Below are positions 9,329 through 17,842 of a DNA stretch of 64,000 nt, in pieces (positions within the stretch are counted from its first letter, which is position 1; each line of letters opens with the position of its first letter). The notes below the pieces were generated by a model, which saw only the letters and a program-made list of their open reading frames with translations, was not told the origin of the DNA and searched no databases. Made by a program: the position numbers and the translations under genes. Origin of the DNA: an uncultured Saprospiraceae bacterium (GTDB lineage Bacteria; Bacteroidota; Bacteroidia; Chitinophagales; Saprospiraceae); contig CALDGQ010000021.1 of assembly GCA_937941765.1 (NCBI GenBank), positions 44,417-108,416 of the forward strand, written 5' to 3'.

Positions 9329-9760
9329 ATGATAGTAAACGTTATTAATAAATCTGGAAATGACTTGCCGAAATATGAAACAGAAGGAAGCGCAGGAATG
9401 GATTTAAGAGCCAATATTGAAGCTCCGATTACACTAGAATCTCTAGAAAGAACTCTAGTACCAACCGGTCTTTTCATGGCTTTACCAGTTGGTGTAGAAG
9501 CACAAATTAGACCTCGTAGCGGGTTGGCAATTAAAAAAGGGATCACATTGGTGAATACACCAGGTACAATCGATAGTGACTATAGGGGGGAAATTAAAGT
9601 CATAATGATAAATCTATCTAAAGAATCTCAAACAATTGAGCCCAAAGAACGTATAGCTCAAATGGTAGTTGCTAAATACGAGGTAGTTAGATGGGAAATA
9701 GTGGAAGAATTGACAACAACAGGACGTGGAGCAGGCGGATTTGGGAGTACCGGAAAATAA
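9329..9760 (+). CDS. dut: dUTP diphosphatase
   Basis: Dut hydrolyses dUTP to dUMP and pyrophosphate, keeping uracil out of DNA and feeding dTMP synthesis. The 143-aa subunit of a trimeric enzyme shows all five motifs: GSAGMDLRA (1), [11 protein letters not shown] (2), [13 protein letters not shown] with the catalytic Asp (3), ERIAQMVV (4) and the C-terminal arm [12 protein letters not shown] (5). It heads a plus-strand run in which dut, a nucleotidyltransferase, a TPR protein, a DUF4292 lipoprotein and an EnvC-like gene follow each other, an order that I recall as common in Bacteroidota. Confidence 0.97.
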   Translation: MIVNVINKSGNDLPKYETEGSAGMDLRANIEAPITLESLERTLVPTGLFMALPVGVEAQIRPRSGLAIKKGITLVNTPGTIDSDYRGEIKVIMINLSKESQTIEPKERIAQMVVAKYEVVRWEIVEELTTTGRGAGGFGSTGK

Positions 9761-9801
9761 ATTTGATAATACTTTTATACTTACCATAAACTAAAAAAGA
9801 A

Positions 9802-10806
9802 ATGAAGATAATCGTACCTATGGCTGGAAGAGGATCTAGATTAAGACCTCATACGTTGACTGTCCCTAAACCTTTAATCCCTGTTGCTGGAAAACCTATC
9901 GTACAAAGATTAGTTGAAGATTTGGCAAACGGTGTTAAAGAAAAAGTTGAAGAAATTGCTTTTATTACTGGTGACTTCGGTGATCAAGTTGAAAAAGACT
10001 TGTTAGAAATTGCTAAAAATTTAGGCGCCAAAGGATCTGTCTATCGTCAAACCGAACCATTAGGAACCGCTCATGCAATTCTATGCGCTTCAGATAGTTT
10101 GTCCGGAAATTGTATTGTTGCATTCGCTGATACTTTATTCAAAGCAGATTTCAATTTCAACACAAAAGAAGATGGAATTATTTGGGTACAAAAAGTAGAA
10201 GATCCTTCTGCTTACGGTGTTGTCAATGTAGATGATAACAATGTAATCACAGAATTCGTAGAGAAGTCACCAACTTTTGTTTCAGATATGGCTATCGTTG
10301 GTATTTACTACTTCAATGATGGAGAAAATTTGAAAAAAGAGTTGCAATATCTTTTGGATAACAATATCAAGGATAAGGGCGAATTTCAATTAACCAATGC
10401 TTTAGAAAACATGAAGCAAAAAGGATTGAAATTTAAGCCAGGTGTAATCGAAGAATGGTTGGATTGTGGGAATAAAGATGCAGTTGTCTATTCTAACCAG
10501 AGAGTGTTACACTTTAACAAAGAGACACCAATGGTCGATCCTTCTGTCGTACTTGACAATTCAATTATTTTGCAACCTTGCTACATTGGAGCCAACTCAA
10601 TAATCAGAAATTCTGTGGTTGGACCGCATGTTTCTATAGGAAAAGATTCAACTGTTGAAAATACGGTGATCAGTAATAGCGTTATACAGAATGAATCGAA
10701 TGTTCAAAACGTTAACCTTTCTAATTCAATGATTGGGAATAAAGTAGAATATTCGGGTAAAAAAGTCGAAATTAGTGTCGGCGATTATTCTAAATACACA
10801 GGATGA
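9802..10806 (+). CDS. Sugar-1-phosphate nucleotidyltransferase
   Basis: A 334-aa cytoplasmic enzyme predicted to join a sugar-1-phosphate to a nucleotide. The N-terminal nucleotidyltransferase domain starts with the NTP-binding loop MAGRGSRLRPHTLTVPKPL (about residues 7-25) and contains the metal-binding FADTLF and the sugar-binding GEFQLTNAL and EEWLDCGN. After about residue 245 come hexapeptide repeats of a left-handed beta-helix. The exact sugar and nucleotide (glucose or mannose; UDP, dTDP or GDP) cannot be decided from sequence alone. Its stop overlaps the start of the TPR gene by 4 bp. Confidence 0.9.
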   Translation: MKIIVPMAGRGSRLRPHTLTVPKPLIPVAGKPIVQRLVEDLANGVKEKVEEIAFITGDFGDQVEKDLLEIAKNLGAKGSVYRQTEPLGTAHAILCASDSLSGNCIVAFADTLFKADFNFNTKEDGIIWVQKVEDPSAYGVVNVDDNNVITEFVEKSPTFVSDMAIVGIYYFNDGENLKKELQYLLDNNIKDKGEFQLTNALENMKQKGLKFKPGVIEEWLDCGNKDAVVYSNQRVLHFNKETPMVDPSVVLDNSIILQPCYIGANSIIRNSVVGPHVSIGKDSTVENTVISNSVIQNESNVQNVNLSNSMIGNKVEYSGKKVEISVGDYSKYTG

Positions 10807-12314
10807 TAAATAATTACAAAACATATCTATTCTTTTTCCTTCTTCTAGTCTGTACATTGTTGTCCAACAATTTGCAAGCACAGGCACCTAAAACAGTCCC
10901 TGAAGAAGAAGTTAATATTCAAAAAATATTTATCGATGCAACGAAAGATAAGTTGCTAGGAAAATACGAAGAAGCGATTGTCCTTTATAAGGAAGTTTTG
11001 AAATTAGATAAAAACAATCATGCGGCGGCCTACGAAATGGCTCGATTGTATGAAGTGTTAGATAAAGATGAAAAAGCATTGACCTCCATCAAAATGGCGT
11101 GTGCTTTGGATGCAAATAATGAGTGGTACAAAATGTTACTCGCCGATTTGTATCACAAAAATAATAAGAACAAAGAAGCGGCTTCCATCTACGAAGATCT
11201 CTCTAAGGCCAATCCAACAAGTGAATTCTTTTATTCAAAATGGGCATTTCATTTGATCAGTGCCAAAGAAATTGATAAGGGAATAAAGGTTTATAATGAT
11301 TACGAAAAAAAGTTTGGCGTTACAGAAGAAGTAGTCCGTAAAAAGCATGCGCTCTATTTAGGTCAAGGAAATCCGAAAAAAGCGGAAGCTGAATTAAAGA
11401 AGTTGATCAAACGTTTTCCTCGCGCTGTTGAATACCACCACTTGTTGGCTGGATTTTATACACAAACAGGTCAAGATGATAAGGCATCAGAAACATACAA
11501 CACCATTCTCGATTTAGATCCTGAGAATGCAAAGGCTAAAATCGCCATTGCTGGTAAAAATAAAACAGGAAATAATGATATCATGTATTTGACTTCATTG
11601 ATACCTGTTTTTGAAAAACAAGATGTAAACATTGATCTAAAAATTAAAGAACTTTTTCCATACATTAATAAAGTTGCGGAAACAAAAGATGATGAGTTAA
11701 AGGTTGCTACTTTGAATTTGGCAAAAATTCTATCGCAAGTACATCCTGAAGAAGCAAAGTCATTCTCTATTTATGGTGACTTACTTTATTATACTGGAAA
11801 CACAGACGATGCGGTTTCAAAATATAAAAAGACGATTGAATTAGACAAAACCGTTTTTACTGTTTGGGAACAATTGATGTACATTTATCACGAACAAAAT
11901 GATATGGAGTCGTTGTTAAACATCACCAATGACGCAATGGATCTATTTCCTAACAAAGCAAAAGCATGCTACTTCAATGGTGTTGCCAATAGTGAAATGA
12001 ATAATCACAAGGATGCAATTAACATTTTCAGACAAGCATTGATGATGACCGCCAAAAATCCAAGATTGAAATTGGACATCTTGACAAAAATTGGTCGTTC
12101 TTATTACATGACTAAGAAATATGACAAAGCTGAAAAGTCTTTGACTGATGCATTGGAAATGAATCCTAAAGATCCAACTGCACTAGAATATTACGGAGAC
12201 CTGCTGTTTACAAATGGAAAAGTAGCCGAAGCAGTCAATCAGTGGAAAGCAGCTATGAAAAATGGGAGTAAGAATAAAGATTTGCAGGAGAAGATTAATA
12301 AGAAGAGTCTCTGA
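10803..12314 (+). CDS. Secreted tetratricopeptide-repeat protein
   Basis: A 503-aa protein with a Sec signal peptide (NYKTYLFFFLLLVC... ending LQAQA, cut near residue 27) and TPR units along the rest: examples are KYEEAIVLYKEVLKLDKNN, DKASETYNTILDLDPENAK, KYDKAEKSLTDALEMNPKD and KVAEAVNQWKAAMKNG. It probably sits in the periplasm as a protein-protein scaffold. It overlaps the nucleotidyltransferase gene by 4 bp and precedes the DUF4292 lipoprotein and EnvC-like genes, so a cell-envelope assembly role is suggested by context but is not shown. Confidence 0.88.
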   Translation: MINNYKTYLFFFLLLVCTLLSNNLQAQAPKTVPEEEVNIQKIFIDATKDKLLGKYEEAIVLYKEVLKLDKNNHAAAYEMARLYEVLDKDEKALTSIKMACALDANNEWYKMLLADLYHKNNKNKEAASIYEDLSKANPTSEFFYSKWAFHLISAKEIDKGIKVYNDYEKKFGVTEEVVRKKHALYLGQGNPKKAEAELKKLIKRFPRAVEYHHLLAGFYTQTGQDDKASETYNTILDLDPENAKAKIAIAGKNKTGNNDIMYLTSLIPVFEKQDVNIDLKIKELFPYINKVAETKDDELKVATLNLAKILSQVHPEEAKSFSIYGDLLYYTGNTDDAVSKYKKTIELDKTVFTVWEQLMYIYHEQNDMESLLNITNDAMDLFPNKAKACYFNGVANSEMNNHKDAINIFRQALMMTAKNPRLKLDILTKIGRSYYMTKKYDKAEKSLTDALEMNPKDPTALEYYGDLLFTNGKVAEAVNQWKAAMKNGSKNKDLQEKINKKSL

Positions 12315-12315
12315 T

Positions 12316-12469
12316 AAGTTTAAGTCTAAGCGGAAGTTTAAGTCTAAGCGGAAGTTTTAGTTTAAACTTAATCTTATACTTCAGCTTAAACTTATCCAGT
12401 TTTATACTAGCTCACGAAACAACGATCCTTTAAACTTAATCTTATATACTTCAGCTTAAACTTATCCAG
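12316..12469. repeat. Tandem and direct repeats between the TPR and DUF4292 genes
   Basis: An 18-bp unit AAGTTTAAGTCTAAGCGG is repeated perfectly in tandem at 12316-12333 and 12334-12351. A second unit of about 39-41 bp occurs at 12361-12399 and 12429-12469; the second copy has an extra TA. The two unit types are partly inverse complements (AAGTTTAAG against CTTAAACTT), so the RNA can fold. The array ends 5 bp before the proposed start of the DUF4292 gene. Confidence 0.75.
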
Positions 12470-12474
12470 CTATC

Positions 12475-13239
12475 ATTAAGCCCTTACAAATACTCCTACT
12501 TTCCGCAATACTCCTGTTATCATATGCTTGCAAGTCATCCAAAAATCCAGCAAATTCTCTCAAATCCAAATCAGCAAAATTTCTTATCAAAAAACTGAAC
12601 AACCAAAAGTTGGATGCTGAATGGTACAGCTCAAAAGCCAAAATTTCTTTCAAAGACCAAAATCAATCTATTAAATTTTCCACAACGATCAGGATGCGGA
12701 AAGACAGTGTTATTTGGATGAATGTTAAAAAATTAGGGGTAGAGGCAGCACGTATTCAAATCACTAAAGACTCCATTTATATCATCAATAGATTGGACAA
12801 AAACTACATTATTTCTGATTTCAAATACATTGAAGATCGATATAGTTTACCGGCCAATTTCGAGACACTACAAAATTTATTATTGGGAAATCCAGTGGTG
12901 ATTACTATGGATAACAAATCAGCTAGTACCAAAGATTTAAACTACATTTTATCCGCTAATAATGGGCAAATGGAAAATAAATATTGGCTAGATGGAGCAA
13001 CTTTTTTATTAGCTCAAATGAATTTTGAAGAAAAAGAACAAAAACGCGAATTGTCCGTTCAACAAAGTGGTTATACGGATATCGATGGGTTTGGACTTTT
13101 CCCTAAAGAACGTTCCATCCAAGTCGAAAGCCGTGAAATCGGTAAAATTTCCACAGAAATAGAGTTTTCAAAAATTGAGATCAACACTGCCAAATCTATC
13201 AGATTCAAAATCCCCGATCACTACGAACGTTATCAATAG
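12475..13239 (+). CDS. DUF4292-like (LolA-like fold) lipoprotein, non-ATG start
   Basis: A Bacteroidota envelope protein of the DUF4292 type, thought to have a LolA/LolB-like beta fold. The frame has no ATG. Starting at a TTG at 12610 would remove the export signal, but the same frame is open back to 12460, and from the ATT at 12475 it reads as a full lipoprotein signal: (M)KPLQILLLSAILLLSYAC with the lipid cysteine at residue 19. I therefore place the start at 12475 (254 aa). Body motifs are WYSSKAKISFKD, MRKDSVIWMNVKKLGVEAAR and DGFGLFPKERSI. It is followed at once by the EnvC-like gene. An ATT start is rare, so a sequence error or mutation of ATG is possible. Confidence 0.8.
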   Translation: MKPLQILLLSAILLLSYACKSSKNPANSLKSKSAKFLIKKLNNQKLDAEWYSSKAKISFKDQNQSIKFSTTIRMRKDSVIWMNVKKLGVEAARIQITKDSIYIINRLDKNYIISDFKYIEDRYSLPANFETLQNLLLGNPVVITMDNKSASTKDLNYILSANNGQMENKYWLDGATFLLAQMNFEEKEQKRELSVQQSGYTDIDGFGLFPKERSIQVESREIGKISTEIEFSKIEINTAKSIRFKIPDHYERYQ

Positions 13240-13252
13240 AAATTTCTTTTTA

Positions 13253-14434
13253 TTGAACAGTTTTTCATTTCTAGTATTTTTCCTTTTTTCTACTTCTTCT
13301 TTTGCTCAAATTAAATCCAAACTGGAGGAAAAGCGCCATGCAATCGCTTCTGAAATATTGATTACTTCTTCCTTTATTGACGAAAGTACAGGCTATAATA
13401 AGCAAGCAAATTTGGATAAATATTATGTACTCAAAAAACAAATCAAACTGCGTGAATCTCTTGTTAAAACTGTGAAAAAGGAAATTGAAATTACAGAGAA
13501 ATCGATCGAACGCACTAATGAAGTGATCCAATCTTTAACAAATGACATACAGATTTTGGAAGATGAATTTGGCAAAATGATGAAACTCGCATTACGTCAA
13601 AAACTAACTTACTCAAAATGGTTGTTCTTCCTATCAGCTGACAGTTTTAATGATGCCTTTAAAAGATGGAATTATATCCGTCAATTTACCAACTATCGCA
13701 AAAAACAAACTGCTCTAATCGTCGAGACTCAAAATATGTTGACTTCTAAATCAGATTTATTGGGCCATCAAAAAAATGCCAAATTAAAATTGATTCAAGA
13801 GCAGCAACTGAATTTATCTATCCTAAAAAATGAATCAAGAGATATCAATAAATTATTGAAGTCACTGAAAAAGAATAATAAAAACCTAAAAGAGAATTAT
13901 AAAAAGAAAAAAACAAAACGTAAAAAACATAAAAGAGTAGTTGAAGCCATTATTCAAAATGAAGTTCAAGAAGCAACTTCGACATCTGCTCCAAAACCTT
14001 ACCTATCACTCACAGGCTCCTTCGGCAAGAACAAAGGTCGATTACCTTGGCCGGTGAAAAGTGGTATCATTACAAAATGGTTTGGTCGTCAAGCCCATCC
14101 TACTTTAAGGAAAATTGAAATTGAAAATAGTGGTATAGATTTCAGAACCAGAAAAAAAGCGGATATTTATGCCGTATTTGATGGCGAAATTAAACGTGTT
14201 TTTGAACTCCCTGCAGGTGGTGGTCAATCTGTAATGATAAAACATGGCGAATATTTCACTGTTTATAGTAACTTGGATGTCGTATTCGTCAAGAAGGGGC
14301 AAAAAATAAAAGCAGGAACTATTTTAGGCAAAGCGATTGTTGATATTGACTCCAATAAATCTGAACTTCACTTCGAAGTTTGGCGAAAAAAAACAACATT
14401 AAATCCAGCTGACTGGATAAAAAATACCAATTAA
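13253..14434 (+). CDS. EnvC-like murein hydrolase activator (degenerate LytM/M23 domain)
   Basis: A secreted protein with a signal peptide (NSFSFLVFFLFSTSSFAQ), a long coiled coil (about residues 20-260 with lysine-rich KKNNKNLKENYKKKKTKRKK) and a C-terminal LytM domain. The metal-binding residues are missing: the usual HxGxD motif reads ENSGIDF and the usual HLHFE reads ELHFEVW. That points to an amidase activator like EnvC rather than an active peptidase. No ATG is available; candidate starts are TTG at 13253 (chosen), ATC at 13232 (reading NRNFFLL, a more typical basic n-region) or TTG at 13175. The upstream candidates overlap the DUF4292 stop at 13237-13239. Confidence 0.88.
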   Translation: MNSFSFLVFFLFSTSSFAQIKSKLEEKRHAIASEILITSSFIDESTGYNKQANLDKYYVLKKQIKLRESLVKTVKKEIEITEKSIERTNEVIQSLTNDIQILEDEFGKMMKLALRQKLTYSKWLFFLSADSFNDAFKRWNYIRQFTNYRKKQTALIVETQNMLTSKSDLLGHQKNAKLKLIQEQQLNLSILKNESRDINKLLKSLKKNNKNLKENYKKKKTKRKKHKRVVEAIIQNEVQEATSTSAPKPYLSLTGSFGKNKGRLPWPVKSGIITKWFGRQAHPTLRKIEIENSGIDFRTRKKADIYAVFDGEIKRVFELPAGGGQSVMIKHGEYFTVYSNLDVVFVKKGQKIKAGTILGKAIVDIDSNKSELHFEVWRKKTTLNPADWIKNTN

Positions 14435-14467
14435 TTTTCCAATTATCGCATATATTTGGAAAATTAA
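14431..14467. terminator. Hairpin between the EnvC-like gene and hflX
   Basis: Perfect 12-nt arms TTAATTTTCCAA (14431-14442) and TTGGAAAATTAA (14456-14467) flank a 13-nt loop directly at the stop of the EnvC-like gene. There is no long T-run after it, so termination may be partial. Confidence 0.5.
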
Positions 14468-14492
14468 TAGGTATAAAAAAGCAAGATAATAT

Positions 14493-15710
14493 ATGGCAAA
14501 CGAATGGAACCTGGGTCAAGACAAAAAAGGTCGAGGCCTTAAGAAAACCATTGAACAAGCTGTACTCGTAGGTTTGATTACATCTGACCAAACTGAAGAA
14601 CAACTCAAAGAATTTTTATCAGAACTGGAATTTTTGGCTTTGACTGCTGGAGCAGTTGCAAAAAAGAAGTTCACTCAAAAAATGCAACATCCAGATAGAC
14701 GTACTTTTGTTGGCTCTGGAAAATTGCAAGAAATCAAAGAATACATCGAAATGAACGAAGATATAACTTTGGTGATTTTTGATGATGACTTGACCGGTAA
14801 ACAAATCAATATCATAGAGGAAGAACTGAAAGTAAAAATCGTAGATCGAAGTGGTTTGATTCTAGACATTTTTGCAGACCGTGCCCAAACTGCTCAAGCT
14901 AAAAAGCAAGTCGAACTCGCACAGATGAATTATATGCTGCCTCGACTTCGTGGTCTCTGGACACACTTGGAAAGACAACGAGGTGGTATCGGAATGAGAG
15001 GTCCTGGTGAAAAGGAAATCGAGACGGATAGACGTATCATTCGTGATAAGATCGCATTGTTAAAAGAGCATCTGGAAAAAATCGATAAGCAAAACATGAC
15101 GCGTCGCAAAAACAGAGGCGACCTAATCCGTGTTTCTCTTGTTGGATACACTAATGTCGGAAAGTCTACTTTGATGAACATCATCAGTAAGTCGGAAGTA
15201 TTTGCAGAGGATAAATTATTTGCTACTTTGGATACAACTGTACGAAAAGTAGTATTTGGAAGTATGCCTTTTTTACTATCTGACACCGTTGGATTTATCA
15301 GAAAATTACCACACCATTTAGTAGAGTCTTTTAAGTCCACTTTAGATGAAGTACGTGAAGCAGATGTATTGTTACATGTCGTAGATGTCGCGCATCCGCA
15401 ATATGAAGATCAAATTAAAACAGTCACTAAGACTTTAAATGATTTAGGGGTTAGTGAAAAACCGACCCTCTTTGTTTTCAATAAAATGGACTTATATCGC
15501 AAAAGATATTTTGATGATTTTGTAGATGATGAAACCAAAAAGGATATTGAAAGTAGTTTGGCGGATCGTCTAAAAAATGAGTACGAACATGATAATATTT
15601 TTATCTCTGCTTTGAAGAAAGAAAATATTGCTGCTTTTAGGGAGAAGTTGAAGGCGATGGTTCTGACTGGATATGAGGCTCGGTATCCGTATCAGGTTAA
15701 GCGCTGGTAG
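14493..15710 (+). CDS. hflX: GTPase HflX
   Basis: HflX is a ribosome-associated GTPase that splits stalled 70S ribosomes under stress. The 405-aa protein has the HflX-specific N-terminal domain (HPDRRTFVGSGKLQEI, then DRSGLILDIFADRAQTAQAKKQVELAQMNYMLPRL with the typical GGIGMRGPGEKEIETDRR), followed by the G domain: G1 GYTNVGKST, G3 DTVGFIRKLPHHLVESFKSTL and G4 NKMD. The short C-terminal tail ends GYEARYPYQVKRW. Start ATG at 14493. Confidence 0.96.
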   Translation: MANEWNLGQDKKGRGLKKTIEQAVLVGLITSDQTEEQLKEFLSELEFLALTAGAVAKKKFTQKMQHPDRRTFVGSGKLQEIKEYIEMNEDITLVIFDDDLTGKQINIIEEELKVKIVDRSGLILDIFADRAQTAQAKKQVELAQMNYMLPRLRGLWTHLERQRGGIGMRGPGEKEIETDRRIIRDKIALLKEHLEKIDKQNMTRRKNRGDLIRVSLVGYTNVGKSTLMNIISKSEVFAEDKLFATLDTTVRKVVFGSMPFLLSDTVGFIRKLPHHLVESFKSTLDEVREADVLLHVVDVAHPQYEDQIKTVTKTLNDLGVSEKPTLFVFNKMDLYRKRYFDDFVDDETKKDIESSLADRLKNEYEHDNIFISALKKENIAAFREKLKAMVLTGYEARYPYQVKRW

Positions 15711-15727
15711 CGACCGAGGTCGATATT

Positions 15728-15847
15728 TGATGTATGATTTATGATGTATGATATTATCGTTCATTCGCGGATCGTTCTCAATTATCCTTCACGTCTAAAC
15801 GATCCATATCATACATTCGATAGAAAACTATCATAAATCATACATCA
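15728..15847. repeat. Dispersed palindromic element, family A copy 2
   Basis: The element has perfect 13-bp ends, TGATGTATGATTT (15728-15740) and AAATCATACATCA (15835-15847), with a second TGATGTATGAT at 15742-15752 and inner ATCATACATTCGAT at 15808-15821. The same motifs build the element at 4684-4892. It fills almost the whole gap between hflX and the aminopeptidase gene and ends 5 bp before the latter's ATG. Confidence 0.75.
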
Positions 15848-15852
15848 TTTTA

Positions 15853-16950
15853 ATGAATCCAATCTTAGAAAAATACGCTAACCTAATCGTCCACTACTGC
15901 CTGGAAATCAAACGTGGTGATTCCTTCTATCTTAAATCCACAACCCTCGCAGAACCACTCGTAAGAGAAGTCTACCGAGAAGCAGTCAGAGCAGGTGCCA
16001 ATGTAGAAGTAGATTTGACTTTTAGAGAACAAGGAAAAATTTTTACAGAAGAAGCAAAAGGAAATCAACTAAAATATATTTCTCCTTCCTACGAAAAAGC
16101 GATTAAGAAATTTGATTGTTATTTATATATCCGAGCACCTTTCAATCTCAAAGAAGAAGTGAATGGCGATCCGAAGAAAGCCAAAATTCGTTCAGCAGCA
16201 TTGAAGCCATTGAATAAAGTTTACTACAAAAGAACGGGTACTCGTGACCTTCGCAGAAGTCTTTGTCAATACCCTACTCTAGCAGCTGCTCAAAATGCAG
16301 GCATGTCGTTAGAAGATTACCAACAATTTGTTTACACCGCTTGTAATTTATTCAAAAAAGATCCGATCAAGGAATGGAAAAAAGTGAGTAAGAGCCAACA
16401 AAAAATCGTTGACCTACTAAATAAGCGCACCAAAGTCCAATACAAAGGTGAAGGAATCGACATCACTTTCTCAACAAAAGGAAGAACGTGGATCAACTCT
16501 GATGGTCAAACGAATATGCCATCCGGTGAAGTTTATACGGCGCCAGTTGATGATTCCGTCAATGGGGTTGTCAATTTTTCTTTCCCAGCAATTTATTGGG
16601 GACATGAAGTGGAAGATGTGACGTTGTGGGTCAAAGATGGTTATGTTACAAAATGGGAAGCAAAACATGGGAAAGAATTTTTAGATAAAATTTTCAAATT
16701 GAAAGGAACGCGTCGTTTTGGTGAAGCTGCTATCGGTACTAATTACAACATTACTCGATTGACCAAAAACATGTTGTTTGATGAGAAGATGGGCGGCACG
16801 ATTCACATGGCGATCGGTCAGGCATATGCACAATGCGGTGGGAAGAATCAATCAAGTGTCCACTGGGATATGTTGGGGAATATGAAAAATGGTGGAGAAA
16901 TTTTTGCGGATGATGAGTTGATTTACAAAAACGGAAAATTTATTTTTTAG
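15853..16950 (+). CDS. M29 family aminopeptidase
   Basis: A 365-aa cytoplasmic metallopeptidase of the thermophilic aminopeptidase (M29) family, which removes N-terminal residues from peptides using two metal ions. Family landmarks are NMPSGEVYTAP with a metal-ligand Glu, VEDVTLWVKDG, RRFGEAAIGTN with a metal-ligand Glu, LFDEKMGGTIHMAIGQAY with a metal-ligand His, and SSVHWDML with His and Asp ligands. No signal peptide. Its ATG lies just after the palindromic element, so its RBS region is inside or beside the repeat; another palindrome follows the stop. Confidence 0.93.
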   Translation: MNPILEKYANLIVHYCLEIKRGDSFYLKSTTLAEPLVREVYREAVRAGANVEVDLTFREQGKIFTEEAKGNQLKYISPSYEKAIKKFDCYLYIRAPFNLKEEVNGDPKKAKIRSAALKPLNKVYYKRTGTRDLRRSLCQYPTLAAAQNAGMSLEDYQQFVYTACNLFKKDPIKEWKKVSKSQQKIVDLLNKRTKVQYKGEGIDITFSTKGRTWINSDGQTNMPSGEVYTAPVDDSVNGVVNFSFPAIYWGHEVEDVTLWVKDGYVTKWEAKHGKEFLDKIFKLKGTRRFGEAAIGTNYNITRLTKNMLFDEKMGGTIHMAIGQAYAQCGGKNQSSVHWDMLGNMKNGGEIFADDELIYKNGKFIF

Positions 16951-17290
16951 ATGTTTTTGATGCTAGAATCTAGATCGCTTTGCTTTTAGATTTTAGACTG
17001 ATTCTCGTGGTTTTTATAATGCTCATTTTTATTTGACCTACGCCAATGTCGAATAAAAATGAGCATTTCTCTTTGAATGATAATCAGTCCAAAATTATAC
17101 TCAATAACAAAAGTAGTATTAAGGATATTCCAAGTTATTTGTCCTGTTTTCATATAAACTTGCCATTATACTTAGGTAGGACTACTTAAATACTACTATT
17201 CAGGATTTAGTAAATTCATTGTTGAAAAATCATTTCTTTTTATAGTAGTTATCGATGAATTTCACTAATTTAAGTGTACAATAAACGGAT
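16951..17290. other. Intergenic region with palindromic element, family B copy 1
   Basis: The 340-bp gap holds the palindromic element at about 16964-17095. The remaining 195 bp before the lipoprotein gene are AT-rich and presumably carry its promoter, but I see no good TTTG/TAnnTTTG pair and no coding frame. Confidence 0.55.
16991..17094. repeat. Dispersed palindromic element, family B copy 1 (AATGCTCATTTT core)
   Basis: The inner stem is formed by 17018-17037 (AATGCTCATTTTTATTTGAC) and 17048-17067 (its reverse complement with one mismatch). The outer stem TTTTAGACTGATT (16991-17003) pairs with AATCAGTCCAAAA (17082-17094). A flank reading CGCTTTGCTTTTAGA lies to the left. A copy in the opposite orientation is at 19396-19530. 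It follows the aminopeptidase stop and may end that transcript. Confidence 0.75.
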
Positions 17291-17803
17291 ATGAAAACAT
17301 TAACCTTACTCATAATTCCATTTCTATTTCTTAGTTGCCAACAAGATACATTGGAAGAATATTTTGTGCCTTTAGAAGCGTGTAACTATTTCCCTTCTCC
17401 TTGTTCATTAATCAGTATGGAACAATTCATTGAAATTAGTGGAAGTACACCATTCCCTATCTCAAATACATTTGGTGTGGATAACACTGAATCTATGTTT
17501 GCTACTGAATTGAAATGTGAAATGGGATTTACAGATGAAGCAGATGAAATATATGTGATGAGCGGGACGATGAATTGTTTTCGAAATTCACAAAGTAATG
17601 TGTTTGATGATTTGAGCCAAGTAAGTAGTTTTACTAATGATGCATTCATTTCTGAAGCAGCTTTTGAACAAGCAATTTATTATCCCAACATTAATGCCTA
17701 TATCATTCGCAAAGAAAACCACGTTCTCGAAATCGTCTTTGAAAATTTCACAAAAGAACAACAAATCGATATTGCAACTATAATGTTATCAAATTTACCA
17801 TAA
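17291..17803 (+). CDS. Predicted lipoprotein of unknown function
   Basis: A 170-aa lipoprotein: signal sequence KTLTLLIIPFLFLSC with the lipid cysteine at residue 16 followed by QQD. The mature part is acidic and contains four cysteines (ACNYFPSPCS, LKCEMGF, TMNCF) that could form disulphides. No family was recognised. It lies 39 bp before a secreted protein on the same strand and may be co-transcribed with it. Composition looks like neighbouring genes. Confidence 0.75.
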   Translation: MKTLTLLIIPFLFLSCQQDTLEEYFVPLEACNYFPSPCSLISMEQFIEISGSTPFPISNTFGVDNTESMFATELKCEMGFTDEADEIYVMSGTMNCFRNSQSNVFDDLSQVSSFTNDAFISEAAFEQAIYYPNINAYIIRKENHVLEIVFENFTKEQQIDIATIMLSNLP

Positions 17804-17842
17804 AGTCTTAGCACTATTGGACAACAATTAAAACTAAGAGAA

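Noticed and set aside
12462..12653. 63-codon minus-strand frame
   Set aside because: Antisense to the signal peptide of the DUF4292-like gene, which explains the region better.
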